Assembly: GCA_946886875.1 (NCBI GenBank)
Contig: CAMPJN010000246.1
Location: 1 to 6,028 of the forward strand
Length of the DNA stretch: 6,028 bases
Reading direction: 5' to 3'
Origin: an uncultured Pseudomonas sp.
GTDB taxonomy: Bacteria; Pseudomonadota; Gammaproteobacteria; Pseudomonadales; Pseudomonadaceae
The notes below the pieces were generated by a model. The model searched no databases. It was not told the origin of the DNA and saw only the letters and a program-made list of their open reading frames with translations. This document shows positions 1 through 5,979 of this stretch, piece by piece (position 1 is the first letter of the stretch; every line of letters starts with the position of its first letter). Position numbers and translations under genes: made by a program.

Positions 1-111
1 AGCGACAGTTTCGACCTGGCTGTGCTGCAGGCGCCCAGCGCCGAGCATCTGCAGGAAACCGTGCGCGAGCTGGTACGGGTCGCCAAACAGGGCTTGATCA
101 CCCGGCGCTGA
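1..111 (+). CDS. 3' end of an unidentified protein-coding gene (partial)
   Basis: The first base starts an open frame that runs 36 codons to a TGA at 109-111, so only the C-terminus is in the window. It begins SDSFDLAVLQAPSAEHL and ends in GLITRR. The residues look like an alpha-helical domain end (HLQETVRELVRVAKQ) after a short hydrophobic strand (FDLAVLQ). I do not recognise the family. The FDLAVL strand followed by a helix and RVAKQGLI resembles the core of some Rossmann-like or methyltransferase folds, but that is too weak to name. The gene points at greB and stops 11 bp from greB's stop codon. Codon usage matches the rest of the window, which supports a real gene end. Confidence 0.6.
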   Translation, partial: SDSFDLAVLQAPSAEHLQETVRELVRVAKQGLITRR

Positions 112-122
112 AACGCTGTAGC

Positions 123-620
<498 letters not shown>

Positions 621-635
621 GGGATGCTGTTCAAT

Positions 636-649
636 CTGCGGAGCCGCAG
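636..649 (-). promoter_or_regulatory. Small GC-rich hairpin in the greB leader
   Basis: An inverted repeat CTGCG-GAGC-CGCAG gives a 5-bp stem with a 4-base loop, 16 bases upstream of the greB ATG and inside the 73-bp permease-greB gap. On the minus strand it is not followed by a T-run, so it is not a standard terminator between the two genes. It may be an RNA-processing or translational element, or chance in GC-rich DNA. I see no convincing -35/-10 pair in the gap. A TAAACT at 648-653 read on the minus strand is the best -10 guess, but it has no matching -35. Confidence 0.25.
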
Positions 650-693
650 TTTAGGCCGGGTCTGCTGGTCATTGCGAGTCCGCGCCGCTTTGA

Positions 694-3198
694 TCACCCC
701 TCGCGCAACACCGTCAGCGGGCTGACATTCAATGCCCGGCGAGTGCCGAGCACACCCGCACCGCCGACCAACAACGCCCCGGCCAACGGCAACAGCAGTA
801 GCCAGAAGTGCGGTTGCCACTGCAGCTCGAAGGCGTAGCGATACAGCAGAAAGCTGATCAATTCGCAGCCGATCGCCGCCAACAAACCACTGGCGGCGCC
901 TAGCAGACCAAACTCGGCCCGGCGCGCCTGCTGCAATATCTTACGTTCGGCACCCAAGGCGCGCAGCAGCGCCCCCTGTCGAATGCGCTCGTCCAGAGTC
1001 GCCTGCAAGCCAGCGAACAGTACCGCGAGGCCGGCGGCGAGGACGAACAAGAGGACGAACTCGACGGCCAGGGTGACTTGCGCAAGGATGCTGCGCAGTT
1101 GTGCGAGCAGGGCTTCGACCTGCAGCAGGGTGACGCTGGGAAAGGCCCTGGCCAACTCGACCAGTTGACGTTCCTGCCGCGGTGGCAAGTAGAAGCTGAT
1201 CAGGTAGGTGACCGGCAGATCGGCCAGGGTGCCCGGCTCGAAGATCATGTAGAAGTTGGGCTGAAAGTTGTCCCAGTCCACTTCGCGCAGGCTGGTGACC
1301 GCCGCATCGCGGTTGAGGCCACCGACGCTGAAGGTCAGACGGTCGCCGAGTTTGAGCTGGAGATTTTTCGCCAGTTCAGACTCGACCGAGACACCAGGCA
1401 ATTCAGCAACTGTGTCACCACCCCACCATTGGCCGGCCATCAGCTTGTTGTCCGCGGGCAACTCGGCGGACCAGGTCAGGCTGAGGTCGCGACTGGTGGC
1501 GCGCTCGCCTTGGGACTCCTTGCTGACGAGTTGTTTCACCGACTCGCCATTGATCTCGATCAGACGCCCGCGCACCACGGGGTAAAGCGGTGCGGGGTGG
1601 GGCGAAAGCTCGGCCAGGCGTGCGGCAAAGGCGTCCTTGTCGTCCGGCAGCACGTTCAGCGCAAAATGATTGGGTGCCTGTTCCGGCAGTTGGTCCTGCC
1701 AGGTGTCCAGCAGTTCGCCACGTAGCAAAGCGATCAGTGCCATGGCCAGAATGATCAGGCCGAACGCCAGGATCTGTCCTGCCGCGGCCAGCGGATGGCG
1801 CAGCAACTGACCCAGCCCCAGGCGCCATGGCAAAGCCGCCCGCGCCAACAGCCGGCGCAGGCTTTGCAGGCCAAGCAGGAGCAAGCCGCCGAGCAGCACG
1901 GCGGCCAGCAAGCCACCGCCGATCAGGGTGAAGGTCAACACCAGATCCAGGCTCAAGCGCCACATGATCAGCCCCAGCGCCAAAATCGCTGCGCCGTATA
2001 CCATCCATGAGCTGGGCGGTACGGGTAACAGGTCGCGGCGCAACACCCGCAGTGGCGGCACCCGGCCCAAGGCGGCGAGCGGCGGCAAAGCGAAGCCTGC
2101 AAGCGCCACCAAGCCGGTGGCTATGCCGGCCACTGCAGGCCATACGCCCCCAGCCGGGATTTGCGCCGGTAACAGACCTTGCAACAAATGAAACAAGCCT
2201 TGCTGCGCCAGCCAGCCGAGCAGGGCGCCAAGCAGGCTGGCGCTGAGGCCGAGAATCGCCAGCTGCATGGCGAACAGACTCAGCGCCTGCAAGCGCGACA
2301 GCCCTAGGCAACGCAGCAACGCGCTGGCATCGAAACGGCGGCTGGCGAAGCGCGCCGCCGAGAGCGCTACCGCAACACCAGCGAGCAGTACGGCGGCGAG
2401 GCTGGCGAGGTTCAAATAGCGTTCGGCGCGACTCAGGGCATTGCCGACTTGGCGGTTGCCGTCGCGGGCATCTTCCAAGCGCTGGTTGGCTGCCAACTGA
2501 TCAGTGATCGCTGCGCGGTATGCGCTCAAGGCCTCGGTCGAGCCGCGCCACAGCTCGCGATAACGCACGCGGCTACCAGGCTGCACCACTCCGGTGGCTT
2601 CGAGGTCATCCAGATGCATCAGAACGTGGGGATTGAGGCTGTAAAAGTCTCCGGCTTCGTCCGGCAGGTAGGTCAGCACCCGGGTCAGGCGCAGCGGTTT
2701 TGCGCCCACCTCGATGATGTCGCCAATCTCCAGCTCCAGCGCGGCGAACAGGCGGGCTTCGGCCCAGGCCTCGCCAGGCGCAGGGCCATCGCTTATTTGT
2801 TCGGCGCCGTAGAGCGCCGAAGCGCTTTTCAGTTGCCCGCGTAACGGATAGGCGCTGTCGGCGGCTTTGACGCTGGCCAGTTGAATGGCCTCGTCGGTGG
2901 CGATCACGCTGGCGAATTCAACCAGTTGCGCATGCTCCAGCCCCAACTGCTTGCCTTGCGCTATTTGCGTTTGATCGGCCTGCGAGCTACCGCTCAGGAC
3001 CAGATCGGCGCCGAGGAACTCGGTGGCGCGCAACAGCATGCCGTCGTTCAAGCGCGCACTGAAGTAGCCGATCGCAGTGCTGGCGGCTACTGCGATGATC
3101 ATGGCGAAGAACAACACGCGCACTTCGCCCAGCCGTGCATCGCGCATTAGCTGGCGGGCGGCGAGGGCGCACAGGCGAGTGAAGGGCATATGAGTCAT
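694..3198 (-). CDS. ybbP: FtsX/MacB-superfamily ABC transporter permease (YbbP-like)
   Basis: 834 aa inner-membrane permease of the type VII (MacB/FtsX/LolCE-like) ABC family. Hydrophobic segments suggest ten membrane helices, near residues 27-48, 263-283, 306-333, 354-376, 398-413, 418-446, 470-492, 705-730, 763-787 and 797-817. This is two FtsX-like modules plus central helices, with large periplasmic domains at about 49-262 and 493-704. The typical cytoplasmic coupling motifs follow the first helix of each FtsX module: LRCLGLSRLQ (295-304) and LRALGAERKIL (745-755). The C-terminus NVSPLTVLREG is typical of the family. E. coli YbbP (804 aa as I recall) is the closest named relative; its substrate is not firmly established. 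The start at 3198 overlaps the ATPase stop as TGATG, with a GGAAG ribosome site four bases upstream. M4 is a weaker alternative. The pairing with the ATPase indicates one transporter. Confidence 0.93.
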   Translation of the reverse strand: MTHMPFTRLCALAARQLMRDARLGEVRVLFFAMIIAVAASTAIGYFSARLNDGMLLRATEFLGADLVLSGSSQADQTQIAQGKQLGLEHAQLVEFASVIATDEAIQLASVKAADSAYPLRGQLKSASALYGAEQISDGPAPGEAWAEARLFAALELEIGDIIEVGAKPLRLTRVLTYLPDEAGDFYSLNPHVLMHLDDLEATGVVQPGSRVRYRELWRGSTEALSAYRAAITDQLAANQRLEDARDGNRQVGNALSRAERYLNLASLAAVLLAGVAVALSAARFASRRFDASALLRCLGLSRLQALSLFAMQLAILGLSASLLGALLGWLAQQGLFHLLQGLLPAQIPAGGVWPAVAGIATGLVALAGFALPPLAALGRVPPLRVLRRDLLPVPPSSWMVYGAAILALGLIMWRLSLDLVLTFTLIGGGLLAAVLLGGLLLLGLQSLRRLLARAALPWRLGLGQLLRHPLAAAGQILAFGLIILAMALIALLRGELLDTWQDQLPEQAPNHFALNVLPDDKDAFAARLAELSPHPAPLYPVVRGRLIEINGESVKQLVSKESQGERATSRDLSLTWSAELPADNKLMAGQWWGGDTVAELPGVSVESELAKNLQLKLGDRLTFSVGGLNRDAAVTSLREVDWDNFQPNFYMIFEPGTLADLPVTYLISFYLPPRQERQLVELARAFPSVTLLQVEALLAQLRSILAQVTLAVEFVLLFVLAAGLAVLFAGLQATLDERIRQGALLRALGAERKILQQARRAEFGLLGAASGLLAAIGCELISFLLYRYAFELQWQPHFWLLLLPLAGALLVGGAGVLGTRRALNVSPLTVLREG

Positions 3199-3207
3199 CA
3201 GGCTTCC
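3196..3207 (-). promoter_or_regulatory. TGATG stop-start overlap and ribosome-binding site of the permease gene
   Basis: On the minus strand the ATPase ends with TGA (3200-3198) and the permease begins with ATG (3198-3196), sharing one base. GGAAG at 3207-3203 lies inside the last ATPase codons, four bases before the ATG. This is the usual arrangement for translational coupling of two subunits, and it decides the permease start over the in-frame ATG at 3189-3187, which has no well-placed ribosome site. Confidence 0.8.
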
Positions 3208-3881
3208 ACGCGGTCGACCAGTTGGCCGCCTTCAAGGCGGATCAGACGTTGGCAACGATGGGCCAGACGTTCGTCATGGCTGACCAGGACTAGAGTCGCA
3301 CCGCGCTCCTGGTTCAGTTCGAAGAGCAGATCGCTGATGCGCTCGCCAGTGTGGCTGTCGAGGTTGCCGGTGGGCTCGTCGGCGAACAGCACGTCGGGAT
3401 CGGCGGCGAAGGCGCGGGCGATGGCCACGCGCTGCTGTTCGCCGCCGGACAGCTGGCGCGGCGAATGGCTCAGGCGCCGACCCAGGCCGACCCGTTCGAG
3501 CAGGGCGCGGGCGCGTTCGCGAGCATCGGCGTGGCCCTCCAGCTCAAGCGGCAGCATGACGTTTTCCAGGGCGTTGAGGCTATCGAGCAGTTGAAACGAC
3601 TGGAAGACGAAGCCGACATGTTCGGCGCGTACGCGCGCTCGTTGGTCTTCGTCGAGGCTGCCCAGATCGCGCCCGGCCAGGGTCACATGGCCGGCGCTGG
3701 GCAGGTCGAGCCCGGCGAGCAAGCCGAGCAGGGTGGATTTGCCGGAGCCCGAACTGCCGACAATCGCCAAGCTGTCGCCTTTGTTGAGGGTGAGCGAGAG
3801 GTTATGCAGTATGGTCAGCTCGCCTTCTGCGCTGGGAACCACTTTGCTAAGGTTCCGCGCAGTGAGAATGCTTGAACTCAT
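3198..3881 (-). CDS. ybbA: ABC transporter ATP-binding protein (YbbA-like, LolD/MacB type)
   Basis: 227 aa nucleotide-binding subunit that pairs with the downstream permease at the cytoplasmic face of the inner membrane. All ATPase motifs are present: Walker A GSSGSGKST (42-50), Q-loop Q94 in VFQSFQLL, signature LSGGEQQRVAIARA (144-157), Walker B VLFADEPT (164-171; D168, E169), D-loop GNLD (172-175) and switch H202 in LVSHD. The FQSFQLLDSLNALENVMLP stretch and the length are typical of the MacB/LolD/FtsE group; E. coli YbbA is about the same size. The frame stays open upstream for 99 more codons, but that part lies antisense within tesA. I chose the ATG at 3881, which gives MSSSILTARNLSKVV, a family-typical N-terminus just before the first beta strand. 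Its ribosome site is a modest GGAA at 3890-3887. Its promoter must lie inside or beyond the tesA 5' coding region. Confidence 0.95.
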   Translation of the reverse strand: MSSSILTARNLSKVVPSAEGELTILHNLSLTLNKGDSLAIVGSSGSGKSTLLGLLAGLDLPSAGHVTLAGRDLGSLDEDQRARVRAEHVGFVFQSFQLLDSLNALENVMLPLELEGHADARERARALLERVGLGRRLSHSPRQLSGGEQQRVAIARAFAADPDVLFADEPTGNLDSHTGERISDLLFELNQERGATLVLVSHDERLAHRCQRLIRLEGGQLVDRVEA

Positions 3882-3894
3882 GGAGATTCCGATG
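3879..3894. promoter_or_regulatory. Divergent translation-start junction with interleaved ribosome-binding sites
   Basis: The ATPase ATG (3881-3879, minus) and the tesA ATG (3892-3894, plus) leave only 10 bp between them. Those 10 bases, GGAGATTCCG, form an imperfect palindrome that serves both strands: GGAG at 3882-3885 is a good ribosome site for tesA (6-base spacing), and the complement reads CGGAATCTCC, giving GGAA for the ATPase (5-base spacing). A second in-frame ATG for tesA at 3880-3882 overlaps the ATPase start as CATG, but it lacks a ribosome site. No promoter fits between the genes, so each promoter must lie in the other gene's 5' coding sequence. Confidence 0.75.
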
Positions 3895-4497
3895 CGTAAA
3901 GGGTTATTGGGCGCGGTGTTGTGCCTGGCGATGTGGAGCCAGGCCGCGCTAGCGGGAACCGTACTGGTCTTGGGCGATAGTATCAGCGCCTCTTTTGGCC
4001 TGGATACCCGCCAGGGCTGGGTGTCATTGTTGGAAAAACGCCTGGCCGAGCGGGGTTTTGCGCACCGGGTGGTGAATGCTTCAATCACCGGCGATACCAG
4101 TGCCGGCGGGGCCGCGCGCCTACCCGGGCTGCTTGCCGAACACCATCCGGATTGGGTGATTCTGGGGCTTGGCGGCAACGATGGTCTACGCGGTCAGCCC
4201 CCCGCGCAATTGCAACAGAATCTTGCGGCGATCATTGATAAGGCGCAGGCAAGTGGCGCGCAGGTGGTGTTGCTCGGCATGTTGATGCCGCCGAACTACG
4301 GCGTGCGCTACACCACCGCCTTCGCCCAGGTATATGCCACGCTGGCCGAAGAGAAGGAGGTGGCCTTCGTGCCATTCTTTCTCGAAGGCGTTGGCGGCGT
4401 GCCGGGAATGATGCAAAGCGATGGGATTCACCCCAGGTTGCAGGCCCAGCCGGTGCTTCTCGAAAATGTCTGGCCAGCCCTGGAATCCTTACTCTGA
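3892..4497 (+). CDS. tesA: Periplasmic esterase/lysophospholipase TesA (SGNH hydrolase)
   Basis: 201 aa, the length I recall for P. aeruginosa TesA. It hydrolyses acyl esters and thioesters, including lysophospholipids and artificial arylesters. The N-terminus MRKGLLGAVLCLAMWSQAALA is a Sec signal peptide, with likely cleavage after A21 (ALA|GT) leaving about 180 residues in the periplasm. SGNH blocks are all present: GDSIS with nucleophile S30; G67 in SITGDTS; N96 in LGGNDGLRG; and DGIHP with D177 and H180. These align with E. coli TesA S10, G44, N73, D154 and H157 in mature numbering. The start at 3892 is supported by GGAG at 3882-3885 and by the signal peptide beginning MRK; the ATG at 3880 would add four residues without a ribosome site. 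The frame stays open further upstream, but antisense to the ATPase. The tesA/ybbA divergence is also found in E. coli, suggesting an old pairing. Confidence 0.97.
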   Translation: MRKGLLGAVLCLAMWSQAALAGTVLVLGDSISASFGLDTRQGWVSLLEKRLAERGFAHRVVNASITGDTSAGGAARLPGLLAEHHPDWVILGLGGNDGLRGQPPAQLQQNLAAIIDKAQASGAQVVLLGMLMPPNYGVRYTTAFAQVYATLAEEKEVAFVPFFLEGVGGVPGMMQSDGIHPRLQAQPVLLENVWPALESLL

Positions 4498-4531
4498 TGG
4501 GCTTTTCCGGCGGCAACCTTTCGGCTAATGT

Positions 4532-4553
4532 GGCGCTCCCGTTCTGGAGCCCC
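4532..4553 (+). promoter_or_regulatory. Hairpin enclosing the ribosome-binding site of the small downstream gene
   Basis: GCTCC (4535-4539) pairs with GGAGC (4546-4550) around a 6-base loop. Beyond one C-C mismatch the stem can extend by two G-C pairs (4532-4533 with 4552-4553). The paired GGAG at 4546-4549 is the only good ribosome site for the ATG at 4555, five bases on. Folded RNA would hide it, suggesting weak or conditional translation, or opening by ribosomes arriving from tesA, whose stop is 35 bases before the stem. This is inferred from sequence only. Confidence 0.35.
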
Positions 4554-4554
4554 T

Positions 4555-4836
4555 ATGCCGCGTCCCGCCTGGTCGTTACATGCCTACCAACTGATCGAGC
4601 CGGACGAGCAGCTCGACCTGTTCGCTTGCCGTGAGGTGCGCGTGCATTTGATCGCGCGGCAGCTGGAATTGTCGGGCTCTGCCGATCGCACCCTGTGCGG
4701 GGGATTGCTGCCAGCCAAGCCAATATGGCGTGAGCTGAGCAAGCCGATGCTGCGCGATAAGCGTCTGTGTCAGGCCTGCCGGGTCACACTGGACGCTCAC
4801 CGGCGTGGCGAGCGACCCCATTGGCAGCAGCGCTGA
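4555..4836 (+). CDS. Small conserved-looking cysteine protein, function unknown
   Basis: 93 aa from the ATG at 4555 (MPRPAWSLHAYQLIEPDEQL). I do not recognise a named family. I recall an uncharacterised small ORF at the same place in P. aeruginosa, between tesA and the transpeptidase gene. There is no signal peptide or membrane segment, so it is probably cytoplasmic. Cysteines are at 25, 48, 72 and 75. The CQAC pair at 72-75, together with C48 in TLCGG and possibly C25, could bind a metal in a zinc-ribbon-like way. The C-terminus is basic (AHRRGERPHWQQR). The start at 4555 has GGAG at 4546-4549; the in-frame ATG at 4528 would add nine residues (MWRSRSGAP) but has no ribosome site. It lies 57 bp after tesA on the same strand and 68 bp before the transpeptidase. 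Codon use matches the neighbours, which favours a real gene. Confidence 0.72.
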   Translation: MPRPAWSLHAYQLIEPDEQLDLFACREVRVHLIARQLELSGSADRTLCGGLLPAKPIWRELSKPMLRDKRLCQACRVTLDAHRRGERPHWQQR

Positions 4837-4857
4837 GCGTTGCCGTGGTCGCAGGTG

Positions 4858-4863
4858 TACAAT
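4858..4863 (+). promoter_or_regulatory. Candidate -10 box for the L,D-transpeptidase gene
   Basis: TACAAT, one mismatch from the sigma-70 TATAAT, sits in the 68-bp gap 41 bases before the transpeptidase ATG. A TTG at 4840-4842 is only about 12 bases away, too close for a -35 element, and no good hexamer lies at 16-18 bases. The promoter is therefore weak, activator-dependent or not real. A position between two genes with a short leader is sensible for a separate transcription unit. Confidence 0.3.
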
Positions 4864-4892
4864 TGCCGACCTATTCATCAACCATCTTTGTC

Positions 4893-4897
4893 AAGGA
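4893..4897 (+). promoter_or_regulatory. Ribosome-binding site deciding the L,D-transpeptidase start
   Basis: AAGGA lies seven bases before the ATG at 4905. The same frame is open back to an ATG at 4767, but that would put 46 unrelated residues, overlapping the small gene, ahead of a perfectly placed signal peptide. This site fixes the start at 4905. Confidence 0.75.
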
Positions 4898-4904
4898 TTA
4901 CCGG

Positions 4905-5849
4905 ATGTCGCCCATCCCTCGTTGCCTAGCGCTTTGCGCACTGTTCTGCTTGGGGCCCGTCGCCGCGACGGAGTGGCCGTTGCCGCCACCCGGCGATGAC
5001 ATCGTCGGCCAGGTTCAGGTCGTCACCGCTAAGTACGAAGACACCTTTGCCGACTTGGGCGCGGCCAATGATCTGGGGTATCTGGAAATGGTGGTGGCCA
5101 ACCCCGGGGTCGATCCCTGGTTGCCGGGCGAAGGCGCCGAGGTGGTGTTGCCCACGCGCTTTATCCTGCCGCCAGGGCCGCGCGAAGGGATAGTGATCAA
5201 TTTGGCGGAGTACCGTTTGTACTACTTCCCCAAAGGCCGCAATGTCGTGCATACCTATCCCTTGGGGATTGGTCGCGAAGGCTGGAGTTCGCCGGTCACC
5301 AACGCACGCATAACGGCGAAAACGCCGAACCCGGGTTGGTCCCCACCCCAGTCCATCCGTGAGGAGCACGCCGCCGATGGCGACCCGTTACCCAGTTACG
5401 TGCCGCCGGGGCCGAACAACCCGCTGGGGCCCTACAAGATGACACTCTCAGTGCCGGGTTATCTGATCCATGGCTCCAATAAGAAATTCGGCATCGGCAT
5501 GCGCGTCAGTCATGGCTGCTTCCGCATGCTCAACCCCAATGTATTGGAACTGGCAAGCATGGCGCCGGTGGGCACCCCGGTGCGCATCATTAACGAGCCG
5601 TACAAGTTTGGCCGCAGCAATGGAAAAATCTATCTCGAGGCTCATGCACCACTGACCGAGAGCGGCGAGCTGTCGATCGTTGATAAGCATGCCGAAGTCA
5701 TCAACACCCTGCTCAAGCGCGAAGAGCTGGTGAACCTGCGTTTGGATTGGGATGTGGTGCGCGAAGTGGTTGCCGCTGAAGACGGTCTGCCGGTACAGAT
5801 CGCCGAACCGGATATGGCCATCGCCAGTGGAGAGCAGCCAGAGACCTAA
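4905..5849 (+). CDS. Exported L,D-transpeptidase (YkuD domain, ErfK/YbiS type) with LysM-like region
   Basis: 314 aa. L,D-transpeptidases use a cysteine to transfer peptidoglycan stem peptides from the L-Lys/DAP-D-Ala bond, either forming DAP-DAP cross-links or attaching lipoproteins. The N-terminus MSPIPRCLALCALFCLGPVA is a signal peptide, with likely cleavage near A21, so the enzyme is periplasmic. A LysM-like stretch follows at about 36-90 (VQVVTAKYEDTFADLG... ending VVLPTRFILP). The YkuD domain covers about 96-230: GIVINLAEYRLYYFP opens it, the HG at 189-190 and the SHGCFRMLN motif at 202-210 give catalytic C205 with H203 and H189. The PPG-NNPLGPYKM segment and the C-terminal tail of about 80 residues are typical of the ErfK/YbiS/YcfS group, which in E. 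coli attaches Braun lipoprotein. Convergent oprI next door, encoding the Pseudomonas equivalent, fits that role, but a cross-linking function cannot be excluded from sequence. Confidence 0.93.
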   Translation: MSPIPRCLALCALFCLGPVAATEWPLPPPGDDIVGQVQVVTAKYEDTFADLGAANDLGYLEMVVANPGVDPWLPGEGAEVVLPTRFILPPGPREGIVINLAEYRLYYFPKGRNVVHTYPLGIGREGWSSPVTNARITAKTPNPGWSPPQSIREEHAADGDPLPSYVPPGPNNPLGPYKMTLSVPGYLIHGSNKKFGIGMRVSHGCFRMLNPNVLELASMAPVGTPVRIINEPYKFGRSNGKIYLEAHAPLTESGELSIVDKHAEVINTLLKREELVNLRLDWDVVREVVAAEDGLPVQIAEPDMAIASGEQPET

Positions 5850-5868
5850 CTGCGAAGAGTATCAGCGC

Positions 5869-5901
5869 AACCCGCCAGGTATTAATACCGGCGGGTTTTT
5901 T
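5869..5901 (+). terminator. Intrinsic terminator of the L,D-transpeptidase gene
   Basis: AACCCGCC (5869-5876) pairs with GGCGGGTT (5890-5897). Inside, after one bulged A, the perfect palindrome GGTATTAATACC (5878-5889) adds four pairs around a TTAA loop. A six-T run (5896-5901) follows directly. It lies 20 bp after the stop codon. There is no A-run on the 5' side, so it should work in the plus direction only. Confidence 0.9.
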
Positions 5902-5932
5902 ATATGTGCCTCTGCCGGGCGCATATAAAAAA
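5896..5932. repeat. Inverted repeat between the two convergent terminators
   Basis: TTTTTTATATGTGCC (5896-5910) faces GGCGCATATAAAAAA (5918-5932) across a 7-base loop, with fifteen pairs including one G-T wobble. The outer arms are the T-run of the plus-strand terminator and the A-run that gives the minus-strand terminator its T-run. Only a transcript that reads through one terminator would contain the whole repeat. Confidence 0.75.
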
Positions 5933-5960
5933 AGCCGACCCAGTTGCCTGGATCGGCTTT
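5927..5960 (-). terminator. Intrinsic terminator of oprI
   Basis: Read on the minus strand, AAAGCCGA (5960-5953) pairs with TCGGCTTT (5938-5931). Past one A-C mismatch, four more pairs (CCAG/CTGG) close a 4-base loop. A run of seven T on the minus strand (A-run 5927-5933) follows. It lies about 20 bp after the oprI stop codon and is typical of a very abundant, separately terminated lipoprotein mRNA. It has only a short T-run on the plus strand (TTT, part of the stem), so it is mainly directional. Confidence 0.88.
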
Positions 5961-5979
5961 AGTTAGCCTTTGGGGGCTA

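Noticed and set aside
1078..1725. A 215-codon plus-strand open frame opposite the permease gene
   Set aside because: It is fully antisense to a well-supported gene, with no recognisable domain and no convincing ribosome site.
1415..2311. A 298-codon minus-strand open frame inside the permease gene
   Set aside because: It overlaps the permease in another frame and its translation is low-complexity Ala/Arg/Gly/Pro typical of shadow frames. The permease frame carries the membrane helices and family motifs.
3733..3891. An N-terminal extension of TesA upstream of 3892
   Set aside because: The added residues are antisense to the ATPase and would displace a clear signal peptide. The GGAG ribosome site supports 3892.
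3882..4178. A 99-codon upstream extension of the ATPase frame on the minus strand
   Set aside because: It lies antisense within tesA, has no ABC family content, and the family N-terminus begins at 3881. The open frame is a by-product of GC-rich codon use.
4767..4904. A 46-residue extension of the L,D-transpeptidase
   Set aside because: It overlaps the small gene and would put unrelated sequence before a normal signal peptide. AAGGA at 4893-4897 fits the ATG at 4905.
4926..5369. A 147-codon minus-strand open frame opposite the transpeptidase gene
   Set aside because: It is antisense to a gene with an intact catalytic motif and signal peptide, and its translation resembles no family.
5964..5979. 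A TAGCC/GGCTA stem just after the oprI stop codon
   Set aside because: It has only five pairs and no T-run. The stronger stem at 5931-5960 explains termination, so this is probably incidental.
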